Positions 31,299 to 39,963 of a stretch of DNA of 64,000 nucleotides are shown here, piece by piece. Source of the DNA: Cryobacterium sp. SO2. Its GTDB lineage: Bacteria > Actinomycetota > Actinomycetes > Actinomycetales > Microbacteriaceae. The stretch spans positions 1,488,001 through 1,552,000 of the forward strand of contig NZ_CP117849.1 of assembly GCF_026151165.2 (NCBI RefSeq), given 5' to 3'. Both the position numbers and the translations under genes were made by a program. The first letter of the stretch is position 1. The number at the start of each line of letters is the position of its first letter. The notes under the pieces were generated by a model, which was not told the DNA's origin, made no database searches, and saw only the letters and a program-made list of their open reading frames with translations.

Positions 31299-32054
31299 AT
31301 GACCATCACCACGACAAGACTTCCACCGCCACTGTCGTCCGCGACGATCTCGATGATGCTCGCGGATGCGCGCCTGCCGGTGGGCGGCCACGTGCACTCC
31401 GCGGGGCTCGAGCCCGCTCTGGCCGGGGGGATGTCGGCCGCCCAGGTTCCCGCCTACATGCTGGGCCGTGCCCGCACGGTGACCCTGGTGGAGGCCGGCA
31501 CCGCCGTTGTGGCGCGCCACCTGGCCCTGCAGGCAGCGGCGCCGCAGGATCGGGGCGGGAAGTCCACGCAGCAACTGGTGCTCGCCCTGGCCAGGGTCGA
31601 CCGTGCCTGGGCGGCCCGCACTCCCAGCCGCGCCGTTCGGGACGTGTCGCGGTCGCTGGCCCGCGGCTACCAGCGACTCGGCGGCCGGCTGTGGGCACAG
31701 CATCCGGCCGTGATCGCGGCTGGCCTGATGAGCACGCTGTCCAGCCCCGACCTATCCCGCCCCGTGCTGCTCGGCGTCATCGCCGCGGCCGCCGGGCTCA
31801 ATGCCGAGAGCCTGGTGCGACTGGTGGTCTACGACGACGCGCAAACCATCGCCGCGGCCCTGCTCAAACTCGAGCCGCTGGATCCGGCCATCCCGCCGGC
31901 CTGGGTGCTCGCCGCGTGTGCCGCAGCGGAGGAGTTCGTGCCCGACCTCGCCGCCCTGACTTCTGCCGACGCCATCCCGGCGTGGGGAGCTCCCGAAAGC
32001 GAAGGGTGGGCTGAGGCCCACTCCCGCACGACACAAAGGTTATTCCGTGCCTGA
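31299..32054 (+). CDS. ureF: Urease accessory protein UreF
   Basis: This 251-residue helical accessory protein forms the complex with UreD and UreG that inserts nickel into urease. The conserved ADARLPVGGHVHSAGLEPAL and the final RLF are visible. It follows ureC by 9 bp and overlaps ureG by 8 bp. The sequence is typical of the divergent actinobacterial UreF. Confidence 0.88.
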   Translation: MTITTTRLPPPLSSATISMMLADARLPVGGHVHSAGLEPALAGGMSAAQVPAYMLGRARTVTLVEAGTAVVARHLALQAAAPQDRGGKSTQQLVLALARVDRAWAARTPSRAVRDVSRSLARGYQRLGGRLWAQHPAVIAAGLMSTLSSPDLSRPVLLGVIAAAAGLNAESLVRLVVYDDAQTIAAALLKLEPLDPAIPPAWVLAACAAAEEFVPDLAALTSADAIPAWGAPESEGWAEAHSRTTQRLFRA

Positions 32055-32826
32055 GAACACCACTTCCTCTTTCAGTGCGCCCGCGCGGTCCCTGCGCATC
32101 GGCGTGGCCGGACCGGTGGGAACGGGGAAAAGCTCCCTCATCGCCACCGTCTGCCGCGCCCTCGCCGCAGAGCTGCGCCTCGGCGTGATCACCAACGACA
32201 TCTACACCGACGAGGATGCCCGCTTCCTGCGCTCCGCCGGTGTGCTCGAGCCCGAACGTATCCGCGCGGTGGAGACCGGCGCCTGCCCGCACACGGCCAT
32301 CCGCGACGACATCACCGTGAACCTGCTCGCCGTGGAGGACCTGGAGCGCGACTTCAACCCGCTCGACGTGGTGCTGATCGAGTCCGGCGGCGACAACCTC
32401 ACCGCCACCTTCTCGCCGGCCCTGGTGGATGCACAGATCTTCGTGCTCGACGTGGCCGGCGGGGGAGACGTGGCCCGCAAGGGCGGCCCCGGCATCGCCC
32501 GCGCCGACCTGCTCGTCGTGAACAAAACCGACCTCGCCCCCTACGTCGGGGTGGACGTTCCCACGATGGTCGCCGACGCCGAGACCGCCCGGGACGGTCG
32601 CCAGGTGCTCGCCCTGTCACGCTCCGACGCGGCCAGCGTCGAGACTCTCGCCGCATGGGTGCGCGGCTTGCTGGTGCAACACCGTGCTGGAACCCACACC
32701 CCGCAGGACCCCGGCCCGATGGCACCGCATTTCCACGCCGACGAGGAGGGTGGCCCCGGAGTGCTGCACAGCCACGACGAGACCGAGCACGTGCACGACG
32801 GCCAGCCGGCGCACGTGCACCACTAG
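32047..32826 (+). CDS. ureG: Urease accessory GTPase UreG with His-rich C-terminus
   Basis: This 259-residue SIMIBI GTPase supplies energy for nickel insertion. P-loop GPVGTGKSS, VITNDIYTDEDA, ETGACPHTAIRDD (with the CPH metal site), ESGGDNL and NKTDLAP are all present. After the normal domain end there is a tail of roughly 45 residues with about eleven histidines (HFHADEE, HSHDETEHVHD, HVHH). UreG His-rich regions are usually N-terminal and short. No ureE is present, so the tail may bind nickel in its place (inference). The start is GTG. Confidence 0.94.
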   Translation: MPENTTSSFSAPARSLRIGVAGPVGTGKSSLIATVCRALAAELRLGVITNDIYTDEDARFLRSAGVLEPERIRAVETGACPHTAIRDDITVNLLAVEDLERDFNPLDVVLIESGGDNLTATFSPALVDAQIFVLDVAGGGDVARKGGPGIARADLLVVNKTDLAPYVGVDVPTMVADAETARDGRQVLALSRSDAASVETLAAWVRGLLVQHRAGTHTPQDPGPMAPHFHADEEGGPGVLHSHDETEHVHDGQPAHVHH

Positions 32827-32908
32827 GCCGCAGGCATCCACCGCCCGGTTGGCATCGCACGCCGACCGGCACAGCACCCACATTGGCCCGCACCCACATT
32901 GGACCCCG

Positions 32909-33706
32909 ATGACACACATCCACCTAGGCAAAGCGCCCGGTCGTGCTCGCCTGGAAACCCGGGCGGGCGCGCTGGTGCCGCGCGTCATCGAGGTGGGCCC
33001 CGCGTTCGCGCGGGTAGCCATCGTGGCCGGCGGCGCCCTACTGCTGGGCGGGGACTCGGTGCACGTGTCGATCACCGTCGGTGCCGGCTGCACCCTGGAG
33101 CTGGAGGACATCGGCGGAACCGTCGCCTATGACGCCGACGGCCGCGGCTCTGAGTGGGTGGTGGAGGTGACCGTGGAGGCGAATGCCCTGCTGATCTGGC
33201 ACGGCCTGCCGTTTGTGGTCGCCGACGGTGCCAACGTGGACCGCCGCACGACGATCACCCTGAGCGGCGCCGGCGCGGTGGCCTGCCTGCGCGAAACCAT
33301 CGTTCTCGGCCGCACCGGCGAACGTGGCGGCACCATCGACCTCAGCACAACCGTGCACACAACGCCGGTCGGCGGGTCGGCCGCGACCGACCCGCTCTTC
33401 GTTGAACGATTGAGGGTGCGCGGAGCGGAACCGGTTCCCGGGGTTCTCGGCCGACATCGGGTGCTCGATTCGCTGCTTCTGCTGGGCGCTCGAGCCCCGG
33501 CGGATGCCGCCGCGGTCTCGGGCGGGCCGACAGCGGCCCGAGGGTCCACCGAGGTGTTGGAGCTTGAGGGACCGGCCAGCATCGCCCGCTCGCTGCAGCA
33601 TGAGGCGCACCGCTCCGTGCTGTCGCCGGTCTGGGAGGACTGGTGCGCGCACGCCCTCTCGGTTCACAGGTCGACCTCCCGCACCCCAGTTTTGGAGCCC
33701 CGATGA
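32909..33706 (+). CDS. ureD: Urease accessory protein UreD/UreH
   Basis: This 265-residue accessory protein is the scaffold that binds apo-urease and recruits UreF and UreG. The UreD fold is recognisable in GGALLLGGDSVHVSITVGAGCTLELEDIGGTVAYD and in LRETIVLGRTGERGG. The ATG at 32909 is followed by THIH. The 82-bp gap after ureG contains two direct copies of GCACCCACATTGG. The stop overlaps the nickel transporter start by 4 bp. Confidence 0.85.
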   Translation: MTHIHLGKAPGRARLETRAGALVPRVIEVGPAFARVAIVAGGALLLGGDSVHVSITVGAGCTLELEDIGGTVAYDADGRGSEWVVEVTVEANALLIWHGLPFVVADGANVDRRTTITLSGAGAVACLRETIVLGRTGERGGTIDLSTTVHTTPVGGSAATDPLFVERLRVRGAEPVPGVLGRHRVLDSLLLLGARAPADAAAVSGGPTAARGSTEVLELEGPASIARSLQHEAHRSVLSPVWEDWCAHALSVHRSTSRTPVLEPR

Positions 33707-34704
33707 TCAGATCAGCGCGCCCAACCCCCGCCGCCTCGACGCTCGGCATCACCCTGACCATCGCCGTCCTGCACCTGTTCGGATGGGGTCTGCCGGTCGT
33801 GGCCATCCTGCTGGGCAAGGACGTGCTGCTGGTTCTGGGCCTGGCGGTCACGGCCTACCTGCTCGGGGCGCGCCACGCGTTTGATGCCGACCATATTGCC
33901 GCGATCGACAATGCGACCCGCACGCTCAGCGGCCGCGGAGCGCGGACGAGCGCGGTCGGTTTCTGGTTTGCGCTCGGCCACTCCACCGTGGTCGTCGGCA
34001 CGGTCGGCTTGCTGGCAGCGGGGGTGCATTTCCTGGTCACGGCGATCGAAGACGACTCCTCTCCCATTCGTCAGGCCGCCGGACTCTGGGGTGTCAGTAT
34101 CTCGGTGCTGTTCGTGCTGGCGTTCGGCATGGTGAACCTGCACTCGCTGGTGCGGCTGGTGCGCCGCCGCCGGGCAGCCGCCGGCGCCGATGTCGGCACG
34201 GCCGGCGGGGGGCCGACAGGGCCGCTGTTCCGGCTGTTCCGCCCTATCGCCAACCTCGTCGACCGACCGGGGCGGATGTATCCACTGGGGCTGCTGTTCG
34301 GCCTCGGCTTCGACACCGCCGCCACCATCGGACTGTTCATCACGACCGGCGCCGCCTCCTTCCAGGTTTCCTGGGCCCTCGCCCTGGCCCTCCCGCTTCT
34401 CTTCACCGCCGGCATGTGCCTGTTCGACACCCTCGACGGCGCGTTCATGGCGCGCTTGTACGGATGGGCCGCCCAGCACACCGGGCGCACCTTTCGCTAC
34501 AACGTCGTGGTCACCTCGCTGTCGGTCGCCGCCGCCGTGCTGGTCTCGATGGCGGGATTCTCCGAGATCCTCAGCCAGGCCACCTCGTCGAACCTCGCCC
34601 TGCCCCTCGACACCACCTACGTCGGCTTCATCGTGGTCGGTGTTTTCGCAGTCGTCGCCCTGGTAGCCGCCGTCACCCGGGTACGCGAACCGATCACGGT
34701 CTAG
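33703..34704 (+). CDS. NiCoT family nickel/cobalt transporter
   Basis: This 333-residue high-affinity Ni/Co permease has eight or so membrane segments, the signature RHAFDADHIAAIDNATR in helix 2, and the second motif LGFDTAATIGLF. The ATG overlaps the ureD stop (ATGA). Its place at the end of the urease operon makes nickel the likely substrate. A loop rich in Arg and Gly separates the two halves. Confidence 0.92.
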   Translation: MIRSARPTPAASTLGITLTIAVLHLFGWGLPVVAILLGKDVLLVLGLAVTAYLLGARHAFDADHIAAIDNATRTLSGRGARTSAVGFWFALGHSTVVVGTVGLLAAGVHFLVTAIEDDSSPIRQAAGLWGVSISVLFVLAFGMVNLHSLVRLVRRRRAAAGADVGTAGGGPTGPLFRLFRPIANLVDRPGRMYPLGLLFGLGFDTAATIGLFITTGAASFQVSWALALALPLLFTAGMCLFDTLDGAFMARLYGWAAQHTGRTFRYNVVVTSLSVAAAVLVSMAGFSEILSQATSSNLALPLDTTYVGFIVVGVFAVVALVAAVTRVREPITV

Positions 34705-34746
34705 CATCGTCGCGACCGGCGGCATTGCACATGTGTGCGCTCGAAT

Positions 34747-34765
34747 GTAGGTAAGGCTTACCTAA
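34747..34765. promoter_or_regulatory. IdeR/DtxR iron box upstream of feoA
   Basis: GTAGGTAAGGCTTACCTAA differs little from the DtxR/IdeR consensus TTAGGTTAGGCTAACCTAA, and the core TAGGTAAG-G-CTTACCTA (34748-34764) is perfectly palindromic. It lies 67 bp before the feoA start, so iron-dependent repression of the feo operon is expected. Confidence 0.88.
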
Positions 34766-34831
34766 TTGTCTCTACGCTGTTGGAGGGTCGCCAACGGGCG
34801 ACAGCCCACCACCCAACTCGAGGGATTGCAC

Positions 34832-35158
34832 ATGACGAGAGCGAATCGCGCCCCAGCAAGCTCCGGTGATTCGCACCCCACCGGCGCGATCACTCTGGAC
34901 AGGCTCAGCGTCGGCCAGGCCGGCCGTATCCTGACGGTCAGCGGTGACCAGAGCGAGTACGGTCGGCGACTCGTGGAACGACTTGGCGCTCTCGGCATTC
35001 TGCCCGGCGCCACCATCAGCGCGCTTCGCCGTGCCCCGCTCGGCGACCCGGTGGTGTACCGGGTCTGCGATTTCGACCTGTGCCTGCGCGCGGCCCAGGC
35101 CGCACTCGTCACCGTGGCGGTCGCCGCCGCCGATGCGACTGGGTCCGCCGCCCGATGA
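34832..35158 (+). CDS. feoA: Ferrous iron transport protein FeoA
   Basis: This 108-residue protein is a FeoA SH3-like protein that assists FeoB. The core domain runs from about 24 to 90 (TLDRLSVGQAGRILTVSGD and LGALGILPGATISALRRAPLGDPVVYRV). GAGGGATTGCAC precedes the ATG. It overlaps feoB by 4 bp and lies downstream of an iron box. Confidence 0.9.
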   Translation: MTRANRAPASSGDSHPTGAITLDRLSVGQAGRILTVSGDQSEYGRRLVERLGALGILPGATISALRRAPLGDPVVYRVCDFDLCLRAAQAALVTVAVAAADATGSAAR

Positions 35159-37116
35159 CGGACTCCTGTCATGGCGGCGCCACGACGCCCGTACTCTCCG
35201 CCGACGCGCGGGTCTTGCTGGTCGGCAGTCCCAACGCCGGCAAGACCAGCATCTTCAACCGGCTCACCGGACTGAACGCGAAGACCGGCAACTACCCGGG
35301 GGTCACCGTCGGCCGGTCCACCGGTGCTCTCACCGTCGATTCCCAGCGCTTCGCCGTGGAAGACCTGCCCGGCACCTACGGGCTCACCCCGATCAGCCCC
35401 GACGAGCAGGTGGTCGTGGATGCGCTCAGCGGTGACCTGCCCGGCATCGGCCGGGCGGATGCGCTCGTGCTGGTGATCGATGCCACCACCCTCCGCCGAT
35501 CGCTCCACCTGGTAGCCCAGGTGCTCGCCCTGCACCTGCCCACCGTGATCGCGCTCACCCTCACCGACGAACTCGCCGGCCGCGGCGGCTCGCTGGACCT
35601 GGTGGCCCTCGAACGTGCACTGGGCGTGCCCGTTATCCGGGTGGTGGCCCATCGGGGCTTGGGGATCTCGGACCTCCGCGATGCCCTGCCCTCCTGGTCG
35701 ACGTGGCCGCGGCCGGTTCTGGACGCCCCGTTCGACGGTGCGGAGCAGAGCGCCTGGGTGGAATCGGTGCTGCACTCAGCCGGGCACCGACCGGCCGGCC
35801 CCGACCGGCGAACGGCCCGGATCGACGCCGTGCTGCTGCATCCGCTCTGGGGCTCGCTGGTCTTCGCCGCGGTGATGGTCGCCTTCTTCCAGGTGATCTT
35901 CGCGTTCGCCGCGCCCCTGCAAGACCTGGTGGAACTGCTGTTCTCCGGCCTGGCCGATGTCGTGACCCGATTTGTTCCGTTGCCCTGGCTGGCCGGCCTC
36001 CTCGGCGACGCCGTGCTCGGTGGTGTCGGCGGAGTCGTGATCTTCCTGCCGCAGATCCTGCTGATGTTCCTGCTGGTGTCCCTGCTCGAGGGCATCGGCT
36101 ACATGTCGCGGGCCGCGTTCCTGATGGACAAGGTGATGGGAGCCGCCGGGCTGGAAGGCCGGGCCTTCGTGGCGTTGCTCTCCTCGTTCGCCTGTGCGGT
36201 GCCCGGCATCATGGCGACCCGCACCCTGCCCTCGGCCAAGGACCGGATCGCGACGATGATGGCCGCGCCGCTGATGACCTGCTCGGCCCGGCTGCCGGTC
36301 TATATCCTGCTCATCGGGCTGCTGGTCAGCCCGCACGAACGGTTCGGCCCGCTGCAGGTGCAGGGTCTGGTCATGTTCGCGCTGTATGTGCTGGGAGCGG
36401 TGTCGGCCATGGTGGCCGCATGGGTGGTGAAGGCCGTGCAGGACCGCGATGGCCTGCTGATGCCGTTCTACATGGAGATGCCGCCGTACCGGATTCCCAC
36501 CTTGCGGTCGATCGCCCTGTCGATGTGGGGATCGGCCGCCGCGTTCCTGCGGAAATGCGGCACCATCATCCTGGTCACGACGATTCTGCTGTGGCTGCTG
36601 CTCAACCTGCCGCTGCACTCCGACGCGGAGCTGCGCGCGGCGGGCATCGACCCCGCCGACGATGGCGCCGTCTCCGCGTACGTGCTCGACACCAGTGCCG
36701 CGGCCTTCATCGGCCGAGCCGTCGAGCCGGTCTTCGATCCGCTCGGCTTCGACTGGCGGGTGAACGTGGGGGTGCTCGCGTCGCTCTCGGCGCGGGAGAC
36801 CTTCGTGGCAACGCTGGGCCAGATCGCCTCGGCCGCCGACCCGGACAATCCGGCGCACGCCTTGGCGGCGATGACCTACACCGACGGTGGACACGAGGGG
36901 GAGACCGTGTTCAGTGCTCCGACGGTGGCAGCGCTGTTGGTCTTCTTCGTCTACGCGTTGCAGTGCATGTCGACAGTCGGGGTGATGCGGCGCGAGACCG
37001 GCACCTGGAAGTGGCCGTTGATCGCGTTCGGGTACATGTTCGCGTTGGCCTGGGTGGGTGCGTGGCTGGCTCATGGCGCGGTCCTGCTGGCGGTGGCTGC
37101 CGGCGCCGCACCGTGA
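35155..37116 (+). CDS. feoB: Ferrous iron transport protein FeoB
   Basis: This 653-residue Fe(II) transporter has an N-terminal G domain with G1 GSPNAGKT at 24-31, TGNYPGVTVG and DLPGTYGL, then a membrane domain of about eight to ten helices with the two Gate motifs (conserved SSFACAVPGIMATR and NVGVLASLSARETFVATLG). The canonical NKxD of the G4 motif appears replaced: TLTDEL occurs at that place. The ATG overlaps feoA and the next GTG overlaps its stop. Confidence 0.94.
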   Translation: MTDSCHGGATTPVLSADARVLLVGSPNAGKTSIFNRLTGLNAKTGNYPGVTVGRSTGALTVDSQRFAVEDLPGTYGLTPISPDEQVVVDALSGDLPGIGRADALVLVIDATTLRRSLHLVAQVLALHLPTVIALTLTDELAGRGGSLDLVALERALGVPVIRVVAHRGLGISDLRDALPSWSTWPRPVLDAPFDGAEQSAWVESVLHSAGHRPAGPDRRTARIDAVLLHPLWGSLVFAAVMVAFFQVIFAFAAPLQDLVELLFSGLADVVTRFVPLPWLAGLLGDAVLGGVGGVVIFLPQILLMFLLVSLLEGIGYMSRAAFLMDKVMGAAGLEGRAFVALLSSFACAVPGIMATRTLPSAKDRIATMMAAPLMTCSARLPVYILLIGLLVSPHERFGPLQVQGLVMFALYVLGAVSAMVAAWVVKAVQDRDGLLMPFYMEMPPYRIPTLRSIALSMWGSAAAFLRKCGTIILVTTILLWLLLNLPLHSDAELRAAGIDPADDGAVSAYVLDTSAAAFIGRAVEPVFDPLGFDWRVNVGVLASLSARETFVATLGQIASAADPDNPAHALAAMTYTDGGHEGETVFSAPTVAALLVFFVYALQCMSTVGVMRRETGTWKWPLIAFGYMFALAWVGAWLAHGAVLLAVAAGAAP

Positions 37117-37637
37117 TCCCCACCCATCCGGAGGCCGTCGTCGGCCAGCCGGACACTCTGCGGTGGGTGCTTCCCGCCGGGATCCTGGCCGTGGGGGAGG
37201 TGCGCGCCGCCCCGGGCGCCCTCGGCACCCTGCTTCGCACAGGCGTCGTGCGCCGGATGCGGGTCGACCGCACCGGCGTGCTCATCAGGCTCGAGCCGGA
37301 TGCGTCCTGGCCGGCCCAGGGCGCAGCCGTGCGCGCCGCCCTGCACTCGGCCCTCGAGCAGCCCGGGGCGTGGACGCTGGCATCCTGTGCGCCACCTCGC
37401 TCGGCCGACGACAGGCTGCACGAGGCCGCCGAGGCCGTGCTCGCCGGCGCGGCCGGCGACTTCATCCGCTCGCACGGCGGCACGGTCGAGCTGATTCTGG
37501 CCAGGGATGACGTGGCCACCGTGCGGCTGCGTGGCGCCTGTGCGGGGTGCCCCGCGGTGGGTTTCACGCTGCAGGCCCGGGTTGAGCGCGACCTGCGACT
37601 GCTCTACCCCGAGCTGCGGGCGGTGCGGGCCGGCTGA
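37113..37637 (+). CDS. NifU-like C-terminal domain protein in the feo operon
   Basis: This 174-residue protein has a C-terminal NifU-like domain (about 100-170) with the CxxC cluster-binding motif GACAGCPAVG (Cys143, Cys146) after FIRSHGGTVELI. The N-terminal 90 residues are not recognised. The GTG overlaps the feoB stop (GTGA). It takes the position FeoC has in enterobacteria, so an iron-sulfur sensing or iron-handling partner of FeoB is possible. A general Fe-S carrier is the alternative. Confidence 0.85.
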   Translation: MIPTHPEAVVGQPDTLRWVLPAGILAVGEVRAAPGALGTLLRTGVVRRMRVDRTGVLIRLEPDASWPAQGAAVRAALHSALEQPGAWTLASCAPPRSADDRLHEAAEAVLAGAAGDFIRSHGGTVELILARDDVATVRLRGACAGCPAVGFTLQARVERDLRLLYPELRAVRAG

Positions 37638-37694
37638 GGGCACGGGTCGTGATTGCATACCCAGTGCTTGCGCGAGTCGTTTCCGTTCGATAAC

Positions 37695-37714
37695 ATACAA
37701 TCAAATGGTTGTAT
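37695..37714. promoter_or_regulatory. Palindrome overlapping the ArsR start, candidate operator
   Basis: ATACAATCAAATGGTTGTAT is a 20-bp palindrome with 6-bp perfect outer arms ATACAA/TTGTAT. It contains the start codon at 37705. It sits just downstream of GATAAC (37689-37694), a possible -10 element. Autoregulation by the ArsR protein is the natural reading. Confidence 0.6.
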
Positions 37715-38061
37715 TAGAGCTTTCAGATCAGGACGTCAACCGCCTCTTCCGTGCCCTCGCGGACGCGACCAGGCGCGATATCGTGCGCCGCACGCTGGTT
37801 ACCGGGGTCACGGTGTCGCAGTTGGCGGACTCCTACGCGATGTCGTTCGCGGCCGTGCAGAAACACGTTTCAGTTTTGGAGGAGGCGAGGCTCGTGACTA
37901 AGGAGCCACGTGGTCGTGAGCGGATGGTGCGGGGAAACCCCGACCGTATCCGCGAGGCACAGCGCCTGCTCGACAGCTTCGAAGAACTCTGGCGTTCGCG
38001 CATCGACCGGCTGGACATTCTGCTGGCCGAAGACGACACACCTGCTTCACCCGACATCTAA
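37705..38061 (+). CDS. ArsR family transcriptional regulator
   Basis: This 118-residue winged-HTH repressor has LFRALADATRRDIVRRTL, then TVSQLADSYAMSFAAVQKHVSVLEEARLVTKEPRGRERM. No metal-binding cysteines are visible. This subgroup typically pairs with AHSA1/SRPBCC genes, and one follows 14 bp downstream. The ATG lies inside a 20-bp palindrome and no ribosome site is seen, so translation from a leaderless transcript is possible. Confidence 0.9.
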   Translation: MVVLELSDQDVNRLFRALADATRRDIVRRTLVTGVTVSQLADSYAMSFAAVQKHVSVLEEARLVTKEPRGRERMVRGNPDRIREAQRLLDSFEELWRSRIDRLDILLAEDDTPASPDI

Positions 38062-38075
38062 CCGAAAGGAACACC

Positions 38076-39056
38076 ATGCCTGTCACCTCCGTCGAGAAAG
38101 ACCTCGACCAGCTCACCATTACGATCGACGCCGACTTCACGGTGCCCCTGCGGCGGCTCTGGGATGCCTACACCGACCCGCGCCAGATTGAACGGTTCTG
38201 GGGTCCGCCCACCTACCCGGCGAAGTTCCTCCGGCACGACGCTGTCACCGGCGGCCGGAGCGTGTACGCGATGACCGGCCCGGAGAATGATGTGCACTAC
38301 GGCTGCTGGGATTGGACGAAAGCGGACGCTCCGCACTCCTTCGAAGTGATCGACAGGTTCGCGGACGCGGCGGGCGTGCCGAATCCCGACCTTCCGGCTA
38401 CCCGCATGGACTTCGCTTTCGAGGAGACCACGAGTGGCAGCCACCTGCGGACGACCTCGCACTTCGACTCCCTCGAGCAGATGCAGCAGCTCATCGAGAT
38501 GGGAATGCTCGAGGGCACTCGCCAGGCCATGGCTCAGATCGACCAGGTGCTGGCGGATCTGGCCTCCTTCGCCACCGAGCGCGCGGCGGAGGCCCAGATC
38601 CTCAGCGATACCCAGGTGCGGGTGGCCCGCGTCATCCGCGGCACCGTCGAGCAGGTGTGGCGGGCCCACAACGATGCCGCCCTGATGAAGCGCTGGCTGC
38701 TCGGGCCGGACGGCTGGTCGATGCCCGTCTGCGAGATCGCCGCCAACGTCGGTGACAGCTATCGCTATGAGTGGCAGCGGGATGGCGGCGAAGAGCGATT
38801 CGGCTTCACCGGCGAACTACTCGAGTCGGAGGAGCCGTACCGGGCGGTCACAACCGAGGCGATGATCGGGATGGACTTCCCGGCCACGCTCAACGAGCTC
38901 ACCCTCACCGAAGTGGAGGGCGGCACCCTGCTCGCACTCGTGATCACCTACGCAAACGCCGAGCAGCGTGACGCCGTGCTGGCGACCGGCATGACCGGCG
39001 GCATGGAGACGAGCTACCAGCGCCTCGAGGGACTCTTGCAGCCCACTCTGGCTTAG
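38076..39056 (+). CDS. Two-domain SRPBCC (AHSA1-like) protein
   Basis: This 326-residue protein contains two AHSA1/START-like lipid or ligand binding domains in tandem. The first is at about 12-160 (FTVPLRRLWDAYTDPRQIERFWGPPTYPA) and the second at about 180-322 (VARVIRGTVEQVWRAHNDAALMKRWLLGPDGWSMPVC). Most homologues have one domain, so this is a fusion or duplication. GAAAGGAACACC precedes the ATG. Co-expression with the ArsR regulator is likely. The ligand is unknown. Confidence 0.88.
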   Translation: MPVTSVEKDLDQLTITIDADFTVPLRRLWDAYTDPRQIERFWGPPTYPAKFLRHDAVTGGRSVYAMTGPENDVHYGCWDWTKADAPHSFEVIDRFADAAGVPNPDLPATRMDFAFEETTSGSHLRTTSHFDSLEQMQQLIEMGMLEGTRQAMAQIDQVLADLASFATERAAEAQILSDTQVRVARVIRGTVEQVWRAHNDAALMKRWLLGPDGWSMPVCEIAANVGDSYRYEWQRDGGEERFGFTGELLESEEPYRAVTTEAMIGMDFPATLNELTLTEVEGGTLLALVITYANAEQRDAVLATGMTGGMETSYQRLEGLLQPTLA

Positions 39057-39060
39057 GCGG

Positions 39061-39834
39061 CTAGCGTGCCCGGCCGGCCTCAACTCCGGCCGGAGCAACG
39101 CTCTCATCTACCGCCTCTACCGCTGCGTGGATGGCAGCGAGCGTGGCCTCCGGATGCGACACCATCGAGACGTGGGACGCCTGCACTTCGGTGATCGTCG
39201 CGTTGGCGCGCTCGGCCATCTTGCGTTGTGTGCCGATCGGAATCACTTTGTCTTCGGTGCCCAGCACCGCCCAGGTGGGGATCGTCTTCCAGGCCGGAGG
39301 CCCCGACGGGGTCACGTTGGCGACGAACGAGGCCGGGCGCTGGGTGGCCACGATCGTCCATCGATCAGCTTCCGGCAGGTCTTGAGCAAAAGCTGTGTGC
39401 ACGGTGTCGGGCTTGAGGAACGCCTCGGCGGCCCCTTCCGGGGCTCCGGGGTAGCCCGCTACATCGAGCACCGTCGTCGGGTCGGCGACCGCGAGTGCAG
39501 AACCGGACCCGTCGAGGATTGAGACAACCGTCTCACCCTCGTCGGGAATGAACGCGTCGACGTAGACGAGCGCCTTCACGTCGCCGCCGTTGGCGCCGGC
39601 GTTGGTGATCACCGCGCCGCCGTAGGAGTGCCCGACGAGCACCACTGGTCCGCTGGTGCGCTGGGCGAGGAAGGACGCGATGTACGCCGCATCCGAGGTC
39701 AGCCCGCGCAGCTCATTGGGCGGGGCCAAGACGGTGAACCCCTCGGCTTGCAGGGGTGCGATCACGGCATTCCAGCTGGACGCGTCGGCCCAGGCGCCGT
39801 GAACGAGGACGATGGTCGGTGTGCTTTCTGGCAT
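39061..39834 (-). CDS. Alpha/beta hydrolase
   Basis: This 257-residue alpha/beta hydrolase has the oxyanion segment VLVHGAWADASSW, the nucleophile elbow VLVGHSYGGAV (Ser in GHSYG), and a C-terminal catalytic His in ASHVSMVSHPE. It is similar in type to small esterases annotated as EstC-like or salicylate-esterase-like. Its stop is only 4 bp from the end of the convergent AHSA1 gene. The substrate is unknown. Confidence 0.9.
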   Translation of the reverse strand: MPESTPTIVLVHGAWADASSWNAVIAPLQAEGFTVLAPPNELRGLTSDAAYIASFLAQRTSGPVVLVGHSYGGAVITNAGANGGDVKALVYVDAFIPDEGETVVSILDGSGSALAVADPTTVLDVAGYPGAPEGAAEAFLKPDTVHTAFAQDLPEADRWTIVATQRPASFVANVTPSGPPAWKTIPTWAVLGTEDKVIPIGTQRKMAERANATITEVQASHVSMVSHPEATLAAIHAAVEAVDESVAPAGVEAGRAR

Positions 39835-39963
39835 TTGACTTCCAATCCGTAATGTCGCGGTGTGACGTCATTTGTTTGGGGTCACGTCCTGTGTTGCGCC
39901 AGACGCTGGAGGCCACGATAGCCGGGCATTGGGGCTGTTCCAATAGGGGCCAGACCGATTGAA

